From the NCBI RefSeq assembly GCF_040645615.1, contig NZ_JBEYYO010000015.1:78657-142656 (forward strand): 64,000 nucleotides of DNA, read 5' to 3'. Of this stretch, positions 16,193-25,053 are shown piece after piece. The translations under genes and the position numbers were made by a program. Source of the stretch: Glycomyces sp040645615 (lineage in GTDB: Bacteria; Actinomycetota; Actinomycetes; Mycobacteriales; Micromonosporaceae). Under the pieces are notes generated by a model that was not told where the DNA came from, made no database searches, and was given only the letters and a program-made list of their open reading frames with translations. Each line of letters opens with the position of its first letter. The stretch's first letter is position 1.

Positions 16193-16845
16193 GGGTGCTC
16201 GCGCTCGACACCGCCACCAGCGCGGTGCAGGCGGCCCTGGTCGACCTGGACGACGACGAGCTGTTCTTGACCGCGTTCCGCCGCGAGGTCAACAGCCGCG
16301 GCCACGTGGAGCGGCTCGCGCCGTTCATCGAGGAGTGCCTGGCCGAGGCCGGACGCACCGTCAAAGACATCGACGCGGTGGTCTCGGGGGTCGGGCCCGG
16401 CCCGTTCACCGGCCTGCGCGTGGGGATGGTCACGGCCGCGGCGTTCGCCGACGGCGCGGGCATCCCGGTCTACGGGGTCTGCTCGCTGGACGCGATCGGC
16501 GGGAACACGCGGGGCCGGGCGCTGGTCGCGACCGACGCGCGCCGCAAGGAGGTCTACTGGGCGGTGTACGAGGACGGTGTGCGCGAAGGCGAACCGGACG
16601 TGTGCAAGCCCGCCGAGCTGCCCGACACCGGGGCCGACTACGCGATCGGCGAGGGCGCGAGCCTGTACGCCGACCAGCTGAAGGTCCCCGCCGAGACCGC
16701 GGCGGTCTACCCCGACCTCGTCAAGCTCGTGGAGCTGGCCGGGCCGAGGCTCCGCGAGGGCGCGCCGAGCGAGAAGCTGACGCCCTTGTACCTGCGCCGC
16801 CCTGACGCGCAGATCGCGGCCGGGGCGAAGCAGACGGGCGCTTGA
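16189..16845 (+). CDS. tsaB: tRNA t6A biosynthesis scaffold protein TsaB
   Basis: The 218-residue ASKHA-fold protein begins RVLALDTATSAVQAAL and has the glycine-rich GVGPGPFTGLRVGM motif of TsaB/YeaZ. It forms a heterodimer with TsaD and is needed for t6A37 modification. The ATGA overlap with tsaE indicates translational coupling. Confidence 0.93.
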   Translation: MRVLALDTATSAVQAALVDLDDDELFLTAFRREVNSRGHVERLAPFIEECLAEAGRTVKDIDAVVSGVGPGPFTGLRVGMVTAAAFADGAGIPVYGVCSLDAIGGNTRGRALVATDARRKEVYWAVYEDGVREGEPDVCKPAELPDTGADYAIGEGASLYADQLKVPAETAAVYPDLVKLVELAGPRLREGAPSEKLTPLYLRRPDAQIAAGAKQTGA

Positions 16846-16865
16846 GCCCTGGTATTGCTTGAGTC

Positions 16866-17306
16866 ATGAATCTGCGGATCGAGCGGCTGCGCTGGTGGCA
16901 TTTGTCTGCGGTCGCGGCCATGGAGATCGAGATCTTCGGGCCCGAGGCGTGGAGCGAGGCCGTGCTGTGGACCGAGCTGTCGGCCGGGCACGACTACCGC
17001 GCGGTCTTCGACGGGGAGCGGATCGCGGGGTACGCGGGGACTGCGTACAGCGGTGACGAGGCGTGGATCAACAACATCGCGGTCGACGCGGCGTACCGTC
17101 GGCGGGGGATCGCCAGGGCTTTGATGGACGATTTGATCGCGCGGGCCCGGGCGGGCGGCGCGAAGGCGCTGTTCCTGGAGGTCGCGGTGGACAACGCGCC
17201 CGCGCAGCGGCTGTACGACGACTACGGGTTCGTGGGGCTCGGGGTGCGCAAGAACTACTACCAGCACACGGGAACCGATGCGGCCGTGATGAGGAGAGAC
17301 CTGTGA
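16866..17306 (+). CDS. rimI: N-alpha-acetyltransferase RimI-like (GNAT)
   Basis: The 146-residue GNAT protein has the acetyl-CoA loop RRRGIARALMDDLI (Q/RxxGxA motif), a preceding beta strand INNIAVDAAYR and the terminal YDDYGFVGLGVRKNYY motif characteristic of RimI, which acetylates the N-terminus of ribosomal protein S18 and other proteins. It sits between tsaB and tsaD as in most actinomycetes and overlaps tsaD by 4 bp (GTGA). Confidence 0.9.
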   Translation: MNLRIERLRWWHLSAVAAMEIEIFGPEAWSEAVLWTELSAGHDYRAVFDGERIAGYAGTAYSGDEAWINNIAVDAAYRRRGIARALMDDLIARARAGGAKALFLEVAVDNAPAQRLYDDYGFVGLGVRKNYYQHTGTDAAVMRRDL

Positions 17307-18361
17307 AGACCGAGCCTGTGGTGATGGGCATCGAGACCTCGTGCGACGAGACCGGGGTGGGGATCGTGCGCGGGCACGAGTTGCTCGCCGACGCCATCGC
17401 GTCCTCTGTGGACGAACACGCGCGGTTCGGCGGGGTGGTGCCCGAGGTCGCCAGCCGCGCGCATCTGGAGGCGATGGTGCCCACGGTCGAGCGCGCGCTC
17501 GACGACGCGGGGCTGACCCTCGCCGACCTGGACGGGATCGCGGTCACCGCGGGCCCGGGCCTGGCCGGGGCGCTCATGGTCGGGGTCGGCGCGGCGAAGG
17601 CCTACTCGATCGCGACCGGGGTGCCGCTGTACGGCGTGAACCACTTGAGCGCGCACATCGCGGTGGACACGCTGGAGAACGGCCCGATCCCCGAGCCGGC
17701 GATCGGGCTCTTGGTCTCGGGCGGGCACTCCACGATCATGATGGTCGAGGACCTGGCCGGGAAGGTCACGCAGCTGGGCGCCTCGATCGACGACGCGGCG
17801 GGCGAGGCCTTCGACAAGGTCGCGCGCCTGCTCGGCCTGCCCTTCCCCGGCGGGCCGTACATCGACAAGGCCGCAGGGGAGGGCGACCGCGCGTTCGTGC
17901 AGTTCCCGCGGGGCCTGTCGGCGGCGAAGGACATGGAGAAGCACCGCTACGACTTCTCGTTCTCGGGGCTCAAGACCGCGGTGGCGCGGTGGATCGAGGC
18001 CCGGCGGGCCGAGGGCGAGAACGTGCCGGTGAACGACGTGGCCGCCGCGTTCCAGGAGGCGGTGTGCGACGTGTTGACGCGCAAGGCGATCCTGGCCGCG
18101 AAGGAGCACGGCGTCGAGACGCTGCTGCTCGGCGGCGGCGTCGCGGCCAACTCACGGCTGCGCGGCATGGCGGCCGAGCGAGCCGAGGCCGCCGGAATCA
18201 CGCTGCGCCACCCGCGCCCGAAGCTGTGCACCGACAACGGCGCGATGGTCGCCGCACTCGGCTCCCACTTGGTGGCGGCCGGAGTGGCCCCGTCCCGCAT
18301 CGATTTCCCCGCGAACTCCTCGATGGACGTAGAAGTGGTGAGCCTCGCCGAGCGGTTGTAG
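17303..18361 (+). CDS. tsaD: tRNA N6-adenosine threonylcarbamoyltransferase
   Basis: The 352-residue protein begins with the family signature MGIETSCDETGVGIV. It has the metal-binding histidines in NHLSAHIA, SGGHST, the DDAAGEAFDKVARLLGLPFPGGP segment and GGGVAANSRLR. With TsaB and TsaE it transfers the threonylcarbamoyl group from TC-AMP to A37 of tRNA, in the cytoplasm. The start is the GTG overlapping the rimI stop. Its stop lies 4 bases from the convergent gene that follows. Confidence 0.96.
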   Translation: MKTEPVVMGIETSCDETGVGIVRGHELLADAIASSVDEHARFGGVVPEVASRAHLEAMVPTVERALDDAGLTLADLDGIAVTAGPGLAGALMVGVGAAKAYSIATGVPLYGVNHLSAHIAVDTLENGPIPEPAIGLLVSGGHSTIMMVEDLAGKVTQLGASIDDAAGEAFDKVARLLGLPFPGGPYIDKAAGEGDRAFVQFPRGLSAAKDMEKHRYDFSFSGLKTAVARWIEARRAEGENVPVNDVAAAFQEAVCDVLTRKAILAAKEHGVETLLLGGGVAANSRLRGMAAERAEAAGITLRHPRPKLCTDNGAMVAALGSHLVAAGVAPSRIDFPANSSMDVEVVSLAERL

Positions 18362-18365
18362 CCGT

Positions 18366-18770
18366 TCAGTTCTGGCCGGCGGCGACGCGTTCGGCCGCGG
18401 CGGCGCGGCGGACGCCGACGAGGTAGAGCACCGAGGCGATCACGCCGAGGATCCACGGCGACGGCAGCAGGATGACGGTGCAGCACACCGTCCAGGCCAG
18501 GAGCGCCCAGCCGATGAACGCGGGCGGGACGATGCCGCGCCGTTGCGTCCACAGGACCGCGAGGCCGAGCACCACGAGCGGCGGGCCGAAGCTGCCGATG
18601 GTGAGCCAGTAGGCGGCCATGCCCTGGCTCATCGTGATGACGCCCTCGTCGGGGCCCCACAGGACGCCGGTGAACCAGGTCCCGGCGTGGTCGGCGAGGG
18701 TCAGCGCGAGGGCGAGGAGCGTGTGCCCGGTGCCGAGGAAGACGAGTATCCGTCCGGACCACTTGATCAT
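18366..18770 (-). CDS. Small four-helix membrane protein (DUF6463-like)
   Basis: The 134-residue protein begins MIKWSGRILVFLGTGHTLL, an N-terminal pattern I associate with DUF6463, and has four hydrophobic helices. A Trp-rich loop WFTGVLWGPDEG lies between helices 1 and 2. No function is known. A TetR gene is divergent from it with a 59-bp gap, so it is probably repressed by that regulator. Confidence 0.72.
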   Translation of the reverse strand: MIKWSGRILVFLGTGHTLLALALTLADHAGTWFTGVLWGPDEGVITMSQGMAAYWLTIGSFGPPLVVLGLAVLWTQRRGIVPPAFIGWALLAWTVCCTVILLPSPWILGVIASVLYLVGVRRAAAAERVAAGQN

Positions 18771-18829
18771 GACGCCTCCTAATTACGGAACTAATAGTTT
18801 CGATACTGCCGGTTCCCTATCATAGGAAG
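18771..18829. promoter_or_regulatory. Divergent promoter region of TetR and DUF6463-like gene
   Basis: The 59-bp gap is AT-rich for this genome. It contains CCTAT, one base, ATAGG (18816-18826) directly before the TetR ribosome-binding site and a spaced GGAAC/GTTCC pair. These are candidate operator elements; no single convincing palindrome stands out. Confidence 0.4.
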
Positions 18830-19417
18830 ATGCCGAAACCGAAGCAAGCCGCGGGCCGCCCCCGCGACAGTCAGGTTGATCACGCCATCGCAAGCGCCAC
18901 ACGCGAACTCCTCGCCGAACGCGGCTACGCGAAACTCACCGTCGACGCCGTGGCCGCCCGCGCGGGGGTCGGCAAGGCCGCGATCTACCGGCGCTTCGAC
19001 ACCAAGCAGGAGATGATCTTCGCGGCCTCGGTCCACGACATGGAGGAAGCGCCCCCGCCCGACGCCGGTTCGCTGCGCCACGACCTCGAAGCGGTGTGCG
19101 CCACGATCGGCGCCCAGCTCGCCCAAGCGCCGCCCGACGTCCTCCACGGACTCCTGGCCGACGTCCACGGCGACACCGCGCTCGGCGCGAAGTTCACCGC
19201 CACTTTCATTCAGCGCGAACGGTTCGTCATCGAGACGGTGCTGGCCAGAGCGGTCGAACGAGGCGAACTCGCCGCCGCACCCGACGCGGCGATCGTCCAC
19301 GCGATGCTCACCGGCCCGGTGTTCTTCTGGCTGCTCATCCTCACCGGCGACCACGCTCGCCTGCCCGAGCTCACCGCCCAGGTCGCCGACTCCGTGTCGG
19401 CCTCGCTCACCGCCTGA
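18830..19417 (+). CDS. TetR-family transcriptional regulator
   Basis: The 195-residue protein has an N-terminal HTH (TRELLAERGYAKLTVDAVAARAGVGKAAIYRRFDTKQEM, residues about 20-58) and a C-terminal all-helical domain of the TetR_C_16/AcrR type. AGGAAG precedes the ATG. Its divergent neighbour, a small membrane protein, is the likely target. The inducer cannot be inferred. Confidence 0.87.
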   Translation: MPKPKQAAGRPRDSQVDHAIASATRELLAERGYAKLTVDAVAARAGVGKAAIYRRFDTKQEMIFAASVHDMEEAPPPDAGSLRHDLEAVCATIGAQLAQAPPDVLHGLLADVHGDTALGAKFTATFIQRERFVIETVLARAVERGELAAAPDAAIVHAMLTGPVFFWLLILTGDHARLPELTAQVADSVSASLTA

Positions 19418-19493
19418 ACTCACGCTGGTCTCGGGCCTCGCGCTCCTCACGCGAATCCCCGCCGTTGTCGGAGGGTGCCTCTACGGTGAGGGC

Positions 19494-20057
19494 ATGAACG
19501 ACGATTTCTGGTGGGAGCCCCCGATCGCGGGCACCGAGACCGAGCACCTGCTCGGCGCGCTGGACCGGCTGCGGACCACGTTCCGCTGGAAGGCCGACGG
19601 CCTGGACGAGGCCGGTTTGGCCGTCAAGATCGGCGCGTCGGACCTGACGCTCGGCGGCCTCCTCAAACACCTCGCGGCCTGCGAGGACTTCATGTTCACC
19701 GCGAAGATGCGCGGCGTCCTCCCCGGAGAGCCGTGGGACTCCCTCGGCTGGAAACCCTTGGAGGACTGGGACTTCACCTTCGACACCACCGCCCACACCG
19801 CCGCTGAGCTGTATGAACTCTGGGACGGCGCAGTAGACCGAAGCCGAACCCGCCTCGCTGAAGCCCTGGCCGACGGCGGCCTCGACCAACCCGTCCACCT
19901 CGAATTCCCCGGCGAGGGCCACCTGAGCCTCCGCCGCCTCGTATTCGACCTGGTAGAGGAATACGGCCGCCACACCGGCCACGCCGACCTCCTCCGAGAA
20001 GCAGTAGACGGCCGAGTCGGTGAGGACCCACCCGCAGGCTGGCACCCAGTGAGCTGA
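19494..20057 (+). CDS. DinB/DUF664 family protein, putative mycothiol-dependent transferase
   Basis: The 187-residue protein has the four-helix DinB fold. Histidines consistent with the metal site are at LLKHLAACEDF (about residue 61) and EYGRHTGHADLLREAVDG (about 160-175), the latter being the typical DUF664 ending. In actinomycetes such proteins are often mycothiol S-transferases acting in xenobiotic detoxification. It stands alone between a TetR gene and a long inverted repeat. Confidence 0.83.
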   Translation: MNDDFWWEPPIAGTETEHLLGALDRLRTTFRWKADGLDEAGLAVKIGASDLTLGGLLKHLAACEDFMFTAKMRGVLPGEPWDSLGWKPLEDWDFTFDTTAHTAAELYELWDGAVDRSRTRLAEALADGGLDQPVHLEFPGEGHLSLRRLVFDLVEEYGRHTGHADLLREAVDGRVGEDPPAGWHPVS

Positions 20058-20105
20058 CCCCAACTCCCGTGCGAGTGCCGCTCGCTTCGTGGTGATGTCA
20101 CACCT

Positions 20106-20220
20106 TCGCGCGATCATTGATTCGGGGGCAGTCGAGTTTCGACACGCCCGACCGCAGGGGCCGACCCCCGCGCCCGGGCGTGTCGGTCCGCAAGCGCCCC
20201 CAGTTCAAATGATCGCGCGA
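20106..20220. repeat. 115-bp imperfect inverted repeat, MITE-like
   Basis: The element starts and ends with a perfect 13-bp terminal inverted repeat TCGCGCGATCATT (20106-20118 with 20208-20220). The arms continue with GGGGGC/GCCCCC and CGACACGCCCG (20140-20150) pairing with 20175-20185, closing on a GGGG/CCCC loop. It lies between two plus-strand genes. It could be a non-autonomous insertion element, a large terminator hairpin or a structured RNA. I see no target-site duplication clear enough to prove insertion. Confidence 0.65.
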
Positions 20221-20322
20221 GCCACCGACAATCCCCGGCGCGAAGCACCGGGCGCTCGGTTCTGCGGGCACGGCCGCCCGCCGCCCGTTGTGGGTTGACG
20301 TGGGACCGTAAGCTTCCGGTCC

Positions 20323-21345
20323 ATGAGCGAGCCCGACACCCAAGCGCCAGACGAAGTCGAGGTGCCGCCGCGCAGGCCTTGGTACCGGGCGCGTTGGGTT
20401 CGAGGGTTGTCGTGGGTCGCCACCGCCGGGGTGCTCTTCTATACCGCCGTGCGGGTCTTCGGGTTCGAGACCGGGTGGGTTCTGGTCACGACCGTCGCGT
20501 TCGTGCCGTACTTCGCGATCGCCGCACTCCTGGGCGCGGGACTCCAAGCGGCCGTTCGGCATTGGGTCGCCGCGATCACCACTGGGGTGGCCGTGGCCGC
20601 GCTCGCCGTGGTGCTCGTGCCGCGCCTCGCCGCGAACGAGCAGCCGAGTGCGGACGGTCCCGAGCTCACCGTCATGTCCGTCAACCTCTATGTGGGCCAA
20701 ACGGACCTGGAAAAGGTCGTCGGCATGGTCGAGGAGCACCGGCCCGACCTGCTCAGCGTCCAGGAGCTCACCCCTGGCGCGGCCGAGGGGCTGCGTGAGC
20801 TCGGCTTGGAGGCGCTGCTGCCGCATACCGTGCTCGAACCCGAGGAGCTCGCCGTCGGCACCGGCCTGTACTCGGCGCATCCGATCGAGGTCATCGACTC
20901 GGTCGGCAGGAACGGGATCTTCTACCAGATCGGCGTCGAGGTCGACCTCGGCGGCGAATCGGTGCGCTTCATGGCCGTCCACACCGCCGCACCCGCCTCG
21001 CCCGAGCGCATCCCGTTGTGGGAGCAGGACTTCGAGGAGCTCCCGCGCCCCGACGGCGGCGTCCCGTGGATCCTCGCCGGGGACTTCAACGCCACCCTCG
21101 ACCACCGCAACCTGCGCGAGTTGCTCGACGCGGGCTACGTCGACGCCGCCGAGCAGACCGGCGACGGCCTGCGCCCCACATGGCGGCCCACCGAGGGCGG
21201 CTACCTGCGCGGCCTCCTCAAACCCCCGGCCGTGACCCTCGACCACGTGCTCGCCGAATCCGGCATCGCGGTCCTGGACTGGCAGGTCCTGGACAAGACC
21301 GGCAGCGACCACGCCCCGATCCTGGCCCGACTACGCCTGCCCTGA
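20323..21345 (+). CDS. Membrane-anchored endonuclease/exonuclease/phosphatase-family protein
   Basis: The 340-residue protein has an N-terminal proline-rich tail and three hydrophobic segments (about 28-48, 52-72 and 82-103), followed by an EEP domain. That domain has the MSVNLYVG start, catalytic Glu in LLSVQELTPG, the AGDFNATLDH motif and the terminal GSDHAPILARL His. EEP enzymes are metal-dependent phosphodiesterases acting on nucleic acids, phosphoinositides or sphingomyelin. The catalytic domain is probably extracytoplasmic. The substrate is unknown. It stands alone. Confidence 0.88.
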   Translation: MSEPDTQAPDEVEVPPRRPWYRARWVRGLSWVATAGVLFYTAVRVFGFETGWVLVTTVAFVPYFAIAALLGAGLQAAVRHWVAAITTGVAVAALAVVLVPRLAANEQPSADGPELTVMSVNLYVGQTDLEKVVGMVEEHRPDLLSVQELTPGAAEGLRELGLEALLPHTVLEPEELAVGTGLYSAHPIEVIDSVGRNGIFYQIGVEVDLGGESVRFMAVHTAAPASPERIPLWEQDFEELPRPDGGVPWILAGDFNATLDHRNLRELLDAGYVDAAEQTGDGLRPTWRPTEGGYLRGLLKPPAVTLDHVLAESGIAVLDWQVLDKTGSDHAPILARLRLP

Positions 21346-21428
21346 ACCGCATTTCGCGAACGCGATGAATCCGCGCCCGGTGGCTCGTCATAGTTGGTAC
21401 AAGCAACGGACATCGAAAGGTCGCCAAC

Positions 21429-21992
21429 ATGCGCAAGCTCATCATCACCGCGTTCGTCTCCCTCGACGGCGTCATGGAGGCCCCCGGCGGCGAGGCCGGC
21501 TACCGCAACACCGGCTGGACCTTCAAGGACATCGAGTTCCTGCCCGAGGCATACGCGATGAAGACCACCGAGCAGGACGAGGCGGGCGCGCTGCTCATCG
21601 GCCGCCGCTCCTACGAGGCCTTCGCGCCGGTGTGGCCGAGCATGGTCGAGGAGTTCGCCGGGTACAACGCGATGCCGCGCTACGTCGTCTCGACCACCCT
21701 CAAGGAACAGGACGACCGCTGGCCCGCCACGATCCTCCGCTCCCTCGACGAGGTTGCCGCGCTCAAGGAGACCGAAGGCGGCCCGATCATCGTCCACGGC
21801 AGCGCCGAACTCGGCCACAGTCTCGCCGACGCCGGTCTCGTCGACCGCTACCACCTGATGGTCTTCCCCAAGCTCCTCGGCGCGGGCAAGCGCCTGTTCT
21901 CCGAGGCCGACAAGGACGCCACCCAGCTCGCCCTCGTCGACCACGAGTTCTACGCCAACGGCATCCAAAAGCAGGTCTGGGACGTCAAGTAA
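21429..21992 (+). CDS. RibD C-terminal / dihydrofolate-reductase-fold protein
   Basis: The 187-residue protein has the DHFR-like fold of the RibD_C family. It begins RKLIITAFVSLDGVMEAPGG, has LLIGRRSYEAF for nucleotide binding, GPIIVHGSAELGHSLADAGLVDRYHLMVFP and the LGAGKRLF segment. Stand-alone members are NADPH-dependent reductases of unknown substrate. AAAGGTCGCC upstream supplies a weak ribosome-binding site. Confidence 0.87.
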   Translation: MRKLIITAFVSLDGVMEAPGGEAGYRNTGWTFKDIEFLPEAYAMKTTEQDEAGALLIGRRSYEAFAPVWPSMVEEFAGYNAMPRYVVSTTLKEQDDRWPATILRSLDEVAALKETEGGPIIVHGSAELGHSLADAGLVDRYHLMVFPKLLGAGKRLFSEADKDATQLALVDHEFYANGIQKQVWDVK

Positions 21993-22029
21993 CAACCCCG
22001 CCCGGCCTGGCCACAACGCCGCAGCCGCC

Positions 22030-22185
22030 CTGTTCGAAAAACCGCTGTCGCACCCCCGTGTCAGGGTAATAACCGGGGGCCCACGCGAACGGCTCCATAA
22101 GAACTGCCGCGCGCCCAAAAACCGGCCCTCGGCGCTGTTCGAAACAGCGCTGTCGGACCCCCATGTCAGGGTAATTGCCGGGGGC
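22030..22185. repeat. Two 51-bp direct repeats, with hairpins
   Basis: Bases 22030-22080 and 22135-22185 are nearly identical (both CTGTTCGAAA-N-GCTGTCG-N-ACCCCC-N-TGTCAGGGTAAT-N-CCGGGGGC), 105 bp apart. The second overlaps an 8-bp stem GCGCTGTT/AACAGCGC (22133-22151). They lie in the convergent gap after the RibD-like gene and could serve as terminators or be a dispersed intergenic repeat. Confidence 0.75.
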
Positions 22186-22198
22186 GCTGTTTTTGAAT

Positions 22199-22220
22199 CC
22201 TATAGGATATATCCTATAGG
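22199..22220. repeat. AT-rich palindrome ATAGGATATATCCTAT, 22-bp perfect copy
   Basis: This is identical over 22 bp to the copy at 5378. It lies between the 51-bp repeats and the convergent GNAT gene, 14 bases from that gene's stop codon. Confidence 0.85.
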
Positions 22221-22233
22221 GATCAGGTGAGCC

Positions 22234-22779
22234 TCAGCTCCAGCGTTCGGGGACCCGCTGCCTCGGCAGCGACAGCCGTTCGGTCGGGTAGGTCTTGCCG
22301 CGCAGCTCGATACTGCTGCGGTCCTCGTCGGGCACGAATCCGTAGCGGTCGTAGAACTTCCGGCCCGTTTCGTTGCCGATCAGCTCCCACACCCGGATCG
22401 GCAGCATGTCCCGCTCGGTGAGCCACTGATGCGCTTCGCGCATCAGCGCGAACCCCGTGCCCCGCCCCCAATGGTCGGGATGCACGTAGATCGACCACAC
22501 CTCGCCCGGCACCCCCGGCCCGACCGCGTCCTCCTCGACCTCGGCCCGCGCCCACCCGACCGAGGCGAACCCGATCACGTTGGGCCCCTTTTCGGCCACG
22601 AACGTATGCGCGTACTCGCGCCTGCGCGCCAGGTTGCGAACGAACTGCTCAGAGGCCACCTCGGGCAGGGCGTCCAGCACATCCTCGCTGATGATGCCGC
22701 GGTACGCGGCGCGCCAGGACGCGTTGCGCACCTGCACGATCTCGTCTGCGTCCGCGGGGCCGCCGGTTCGGATCCTCAT
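22234..22779 (-). CDS. GNAT-family N-acetyltransferase
   Basis: The 181-residue protein has the GNAT core. The acetyl-CoA binding loop HPDHWGRGTGFALM follows beta strand EVWSIYV, and the C-terminal GRKFYDRYGFVPDEDR motif is present. The N-terminal SWRAAYRGIISEDVLDAL is typical of GNATs that acetylate small molecules or proteins of unknown identity. The start at 22779 is chosen over an in-frame start 27 bases upstream because family members begin MRIRTG. Confidence 0.85.
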   Translation of the reverse strand: MRIRTGGPADADEIVQVRNASWRAAYRGIISEDVLDALPEVASEQFVRNLARRREYAHTFVAEKGPNVIGFASVGWARAEVEEDAVGPGVPGEVWSIYVHPDHWGRGTGFALMREAHQWLTERDMLPIRVWELIGNETGRKFYDRYGFVPDEDRSSIELRGKTYPTERLSLPRQRVPERWS

Positions 22780-22866
22780 GTCTACCAACCGTGCCCGAAG
22801 GTCCACAAGAAAGCAACCGGTTAGGAGCCGGTAATTGCGTCGGCAACCCGCGCGTGCAGAAAGTGT

Positions 22867-23841
22867 CTAGGCGACGGGCGACTCAAGGAGCCGCAGCTCG
22901 CGGGCCCCGGCGTCCACCGAGGCCAGCGCCCCGATGGGCATCGGAAGATTCGGTCCGGTATGTCCGAAGTCGACTCCCCCGAGGATCGGGAAGTCGCCCT
23001 CGCCCACGACGTCGAGCACGACCTCGCGCACCGAGACGGGCCCCAGCGGCGGCTCGATCCCCTCGAACGCGCACGGGATGCCCACCACCATCCCCGCGAT
23101 CCGGTCGAACACGCCCTGCATCCGCAGCACATGCAGCTGGTTCCACACGTGGCCGGTGCTGCGGGCCACGTCCTCCCAGAAGAACACCGCGCCGTCCCAA
23201 GCCTCCGGCGGCAGCGCGTACGGGCTGGCCTGGACGTCCATCAGCCGGCCGAGCAGGCCCCCGACGAGCCGCCCGCTCGCCCGGCCCTCCCGCCAGGTCT
23301 CCCAAGGCTGCTCGGCAGGCAGCGCGACCTCGGCCACCGCCCCCGTGAGCAGCCCGAACAGCAGGTCGCGGACCTCGTTGTGGCGCTCGGCCGAAGCGCC
23401 CCAGAACTCCCCGCTGAGCCCGGGCACCAGGTCGGCGTGGAAGCCCACCAGCCCGGTCTGGGAGTGCATCGCCAGGTGCAGGCCGGTGATGTCGCTGAAC
23501 CCCAAGAGCGGCTTGGGGTCTCGCCGGATCGCGTCGTAGTCGATCCGGTCGAGGAACCCGGTGACGCCGTTCCCGCCCTCGAACGGGATGATCGCCCGCA
23601 CCTGCGGGTCGGCCAGCAGCGCGTTGAGCTCGGCGGCCTGCACCTCGGGCCGGGCGGCGTTCCACAGGTGGTGTCCGCCTGCCTCGACCAGCGGCGAGAG
23701 CCGCGTCTTGAAGCCCAAGCCTTCGATGAGGGCAACCGCCGCGTCGAGTTCGTGGCGCCGTTCGGGCAGCACGGGCCCGGACGGGGCGCAGATCGCCACG
23801 GTGTCGCCGGGCTGGAGTCGCTTGGGACGCAGCGGTTCCAT
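22867..23841 (-). CDS. LD-carboxypeptidase, peptidase family S66
   Basis: The 324-residue protein is full length for S66 murein LD-carboxypeptidases, which remove the terminal D-alanine from tetrapeptides during wall recycling, or act on related microcin-like peptides. It begins LQPGDTVAICAPSGPV and has IPFEGGNGVTGFLDRIDYD, the nucleophile Ser116 in GFSDITGLH, a glutamate in the FFWEDV segment and the C-terminal GVDFGHTGPNLPMPIG histidine. The ATG has a strong AGGAGG upstream. It has no signal peptide, so it is cytoplasmic. Confidence 0.9.
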   Translation of the reverse strand: MEPLRPKRLQPGDTVAICAPSGPVLPERRHELDAAVALIEGLGFKTRLSPLVEAGGHHLWNAARPEVQAAELNALLADPQVRAIIPFEGGNGVTGFLDRIDYDAIRRDPKPLLGFSDITGLHLAMHSQTGLVGFHADLVPGLSGEFWGASAERHNEVRDLLFGLLTGAVAEVALPAEQPWETWREGRASGRLVGGLLGRLMDVQASPYALPPEAWDGAVFFWEDVARSTGHVWNQLHVLRMQGVFDRIAGMVVGIPCAFEGIEPPLGPVSVREVVLDVVGEGDFPILGGVDFGHTGPNLPMPIGALASVDAGARELRLLESPVA

Positions 23842-23923
23842 GTTCTGCCTCCTGAGGGCGGGGATCGGGGCCGCGACCAGCCTACGACTGGAGCGGCCCC
23901 GATGCAATGCCTGAGTGCAAGCG

Positions 23924-24970
23924 TTATCGCAGCGGCACCGCGGGCTCCCACGGGTCGAGTGCATCGTGGCTGCCGTCCAGCACCGGCCGCGCCCGCCGGG
24001 CCCTGCGGATCGCCAACGCGCACCCGGCCAGCGCGATGAGGATCGACCCGGCGTAGCCCGCCAGGCTCGCCGCGTCGGGCGCGATGAACGACTGGCCCCG
24101 CACGGCCTGCCAAGCGGCCGTGGCGAACACGCCGAGGTAGCCGAGCGCGGTCCAGCGCACGATCGCGGCCCGGACCCGCTCGTCGCGCAGCCAGGCCCGG
24201 CGGGCCGCGACGAAGCCGAGGAGCATCGCCAGGCCGATGAGCACCTGGATGCCGTGCAGGCCGATGAAGTGCGAGACGCGCATGTCGCCGCCGGTGGTGG
24301 ACCAGCCGGTGAGGAACATGCCGTTCCCGTCGAGGTCGCCCACGCCGTGCCCGGCGTTGAGCGGCACCTCGTTCCCATTGGCGTCCAAGGCGGTCCGCTT
24401 CCCTTGGCCGCCCACGGTGACGATGAAGAACGCCGCGAACATGCCGAGCGTCGACAGCAGCAGGCCCCAGCGGATCACGGCCGTGACGGCCTTGTCGCCG
24501 ATGCGCTGGAACAGCACCAGCACCGCGATCGCCGCGTTGGCCAGGAACATGACCGGCACGAACTGGAACGCCAGTTGCACTACGGCGTTGAACGCGCCTT
24601 CGGACTGGTTGAAGTGGCTGAACGTCCCGGCGGCCGCCGCGGCCACGATGACGCCCACCTCGGCGGCGCTGATCACCGCGAAGATCGTGCCGAAGGCCCA
24701 CCCGGTGCGCCGCAGCCGCGTCATGTGCGCGAGCAGCCACGCCAGCGAGAGGCAGTAGGCGAAGAACGAGAAGCCGAACTTGAACGCCTTGGCCCAGACG
24801 CTCTCGCCCAGGATCGTGCGGTCGTCGAAGGGGATCGCGACCAGGGACGCGAGCGCGATGATGCCGCAGGCTATCCCGAGGACGACGAGCGGCCGGTGCC
24901 AGCGCGGCCCGCCGGAGGTGAGTGCCAGGCCGGACTCGGCGGCCTTGGTGGTGAATCGGGGTGTGCTCAT
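23924..24970 (-). CDS. Unrecognised multipass membrane protein
   Basis: The 348-residue protein has about nine hydrophobic helices, the conserved-looking RVSHFIGLHGIQVLIG segment in the fifth or sixth helix and a polar loop with DANGNEVPLNAGHGVGD. I do not recognise a named family. The histidines in membrane helices may hint at a redox or haem role, but this is a guess. The start at 24970 has GGGGA upstream. An AT-rich palindrome lies about 90 bp upstream in the divergent promoter region shared with the GH92 gene. Confidence 0.7.
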   Translation of the reverse strand: MSTPRFTTKAAESGLALTSGGPRWHRPLVVLGIACGIIALASLVAIPFDDRTILGESVWAKAFKFGFSFFAYCLSLAWLLAHMTRLRRTGWAFGTIFAVISAAEVGVIVAAAAAGTFSHFNQSEGAFNAVVQLAFQFVPVMFLANAAIAVLVLFQRIGDKAVTAVIRWGLLLSTLGMFAAFFIVTVGGQGKRTALDANGNEVPLNAGHGVGDLDGNGMFLTGWSTTGGDMRVSHFIGLHGIQVLIGLAMLLGFVAARRAWLRDERVRAAIVRWTALGYLGVFATAAWQAVRGQSFIAPDAASLAGYAGSILIALAGCALAIRRARRARPVLDGSHDALDPWEPAVPLR

Positions 24971-25053
24971 GTTCCCCAAGTTATGGAAGCCGCGGCCCGA
25001 ATACATTGCCGTAAGCCGCCGCTTCCGTGGTGGGGCCAGCCTTACCCCGCCGC

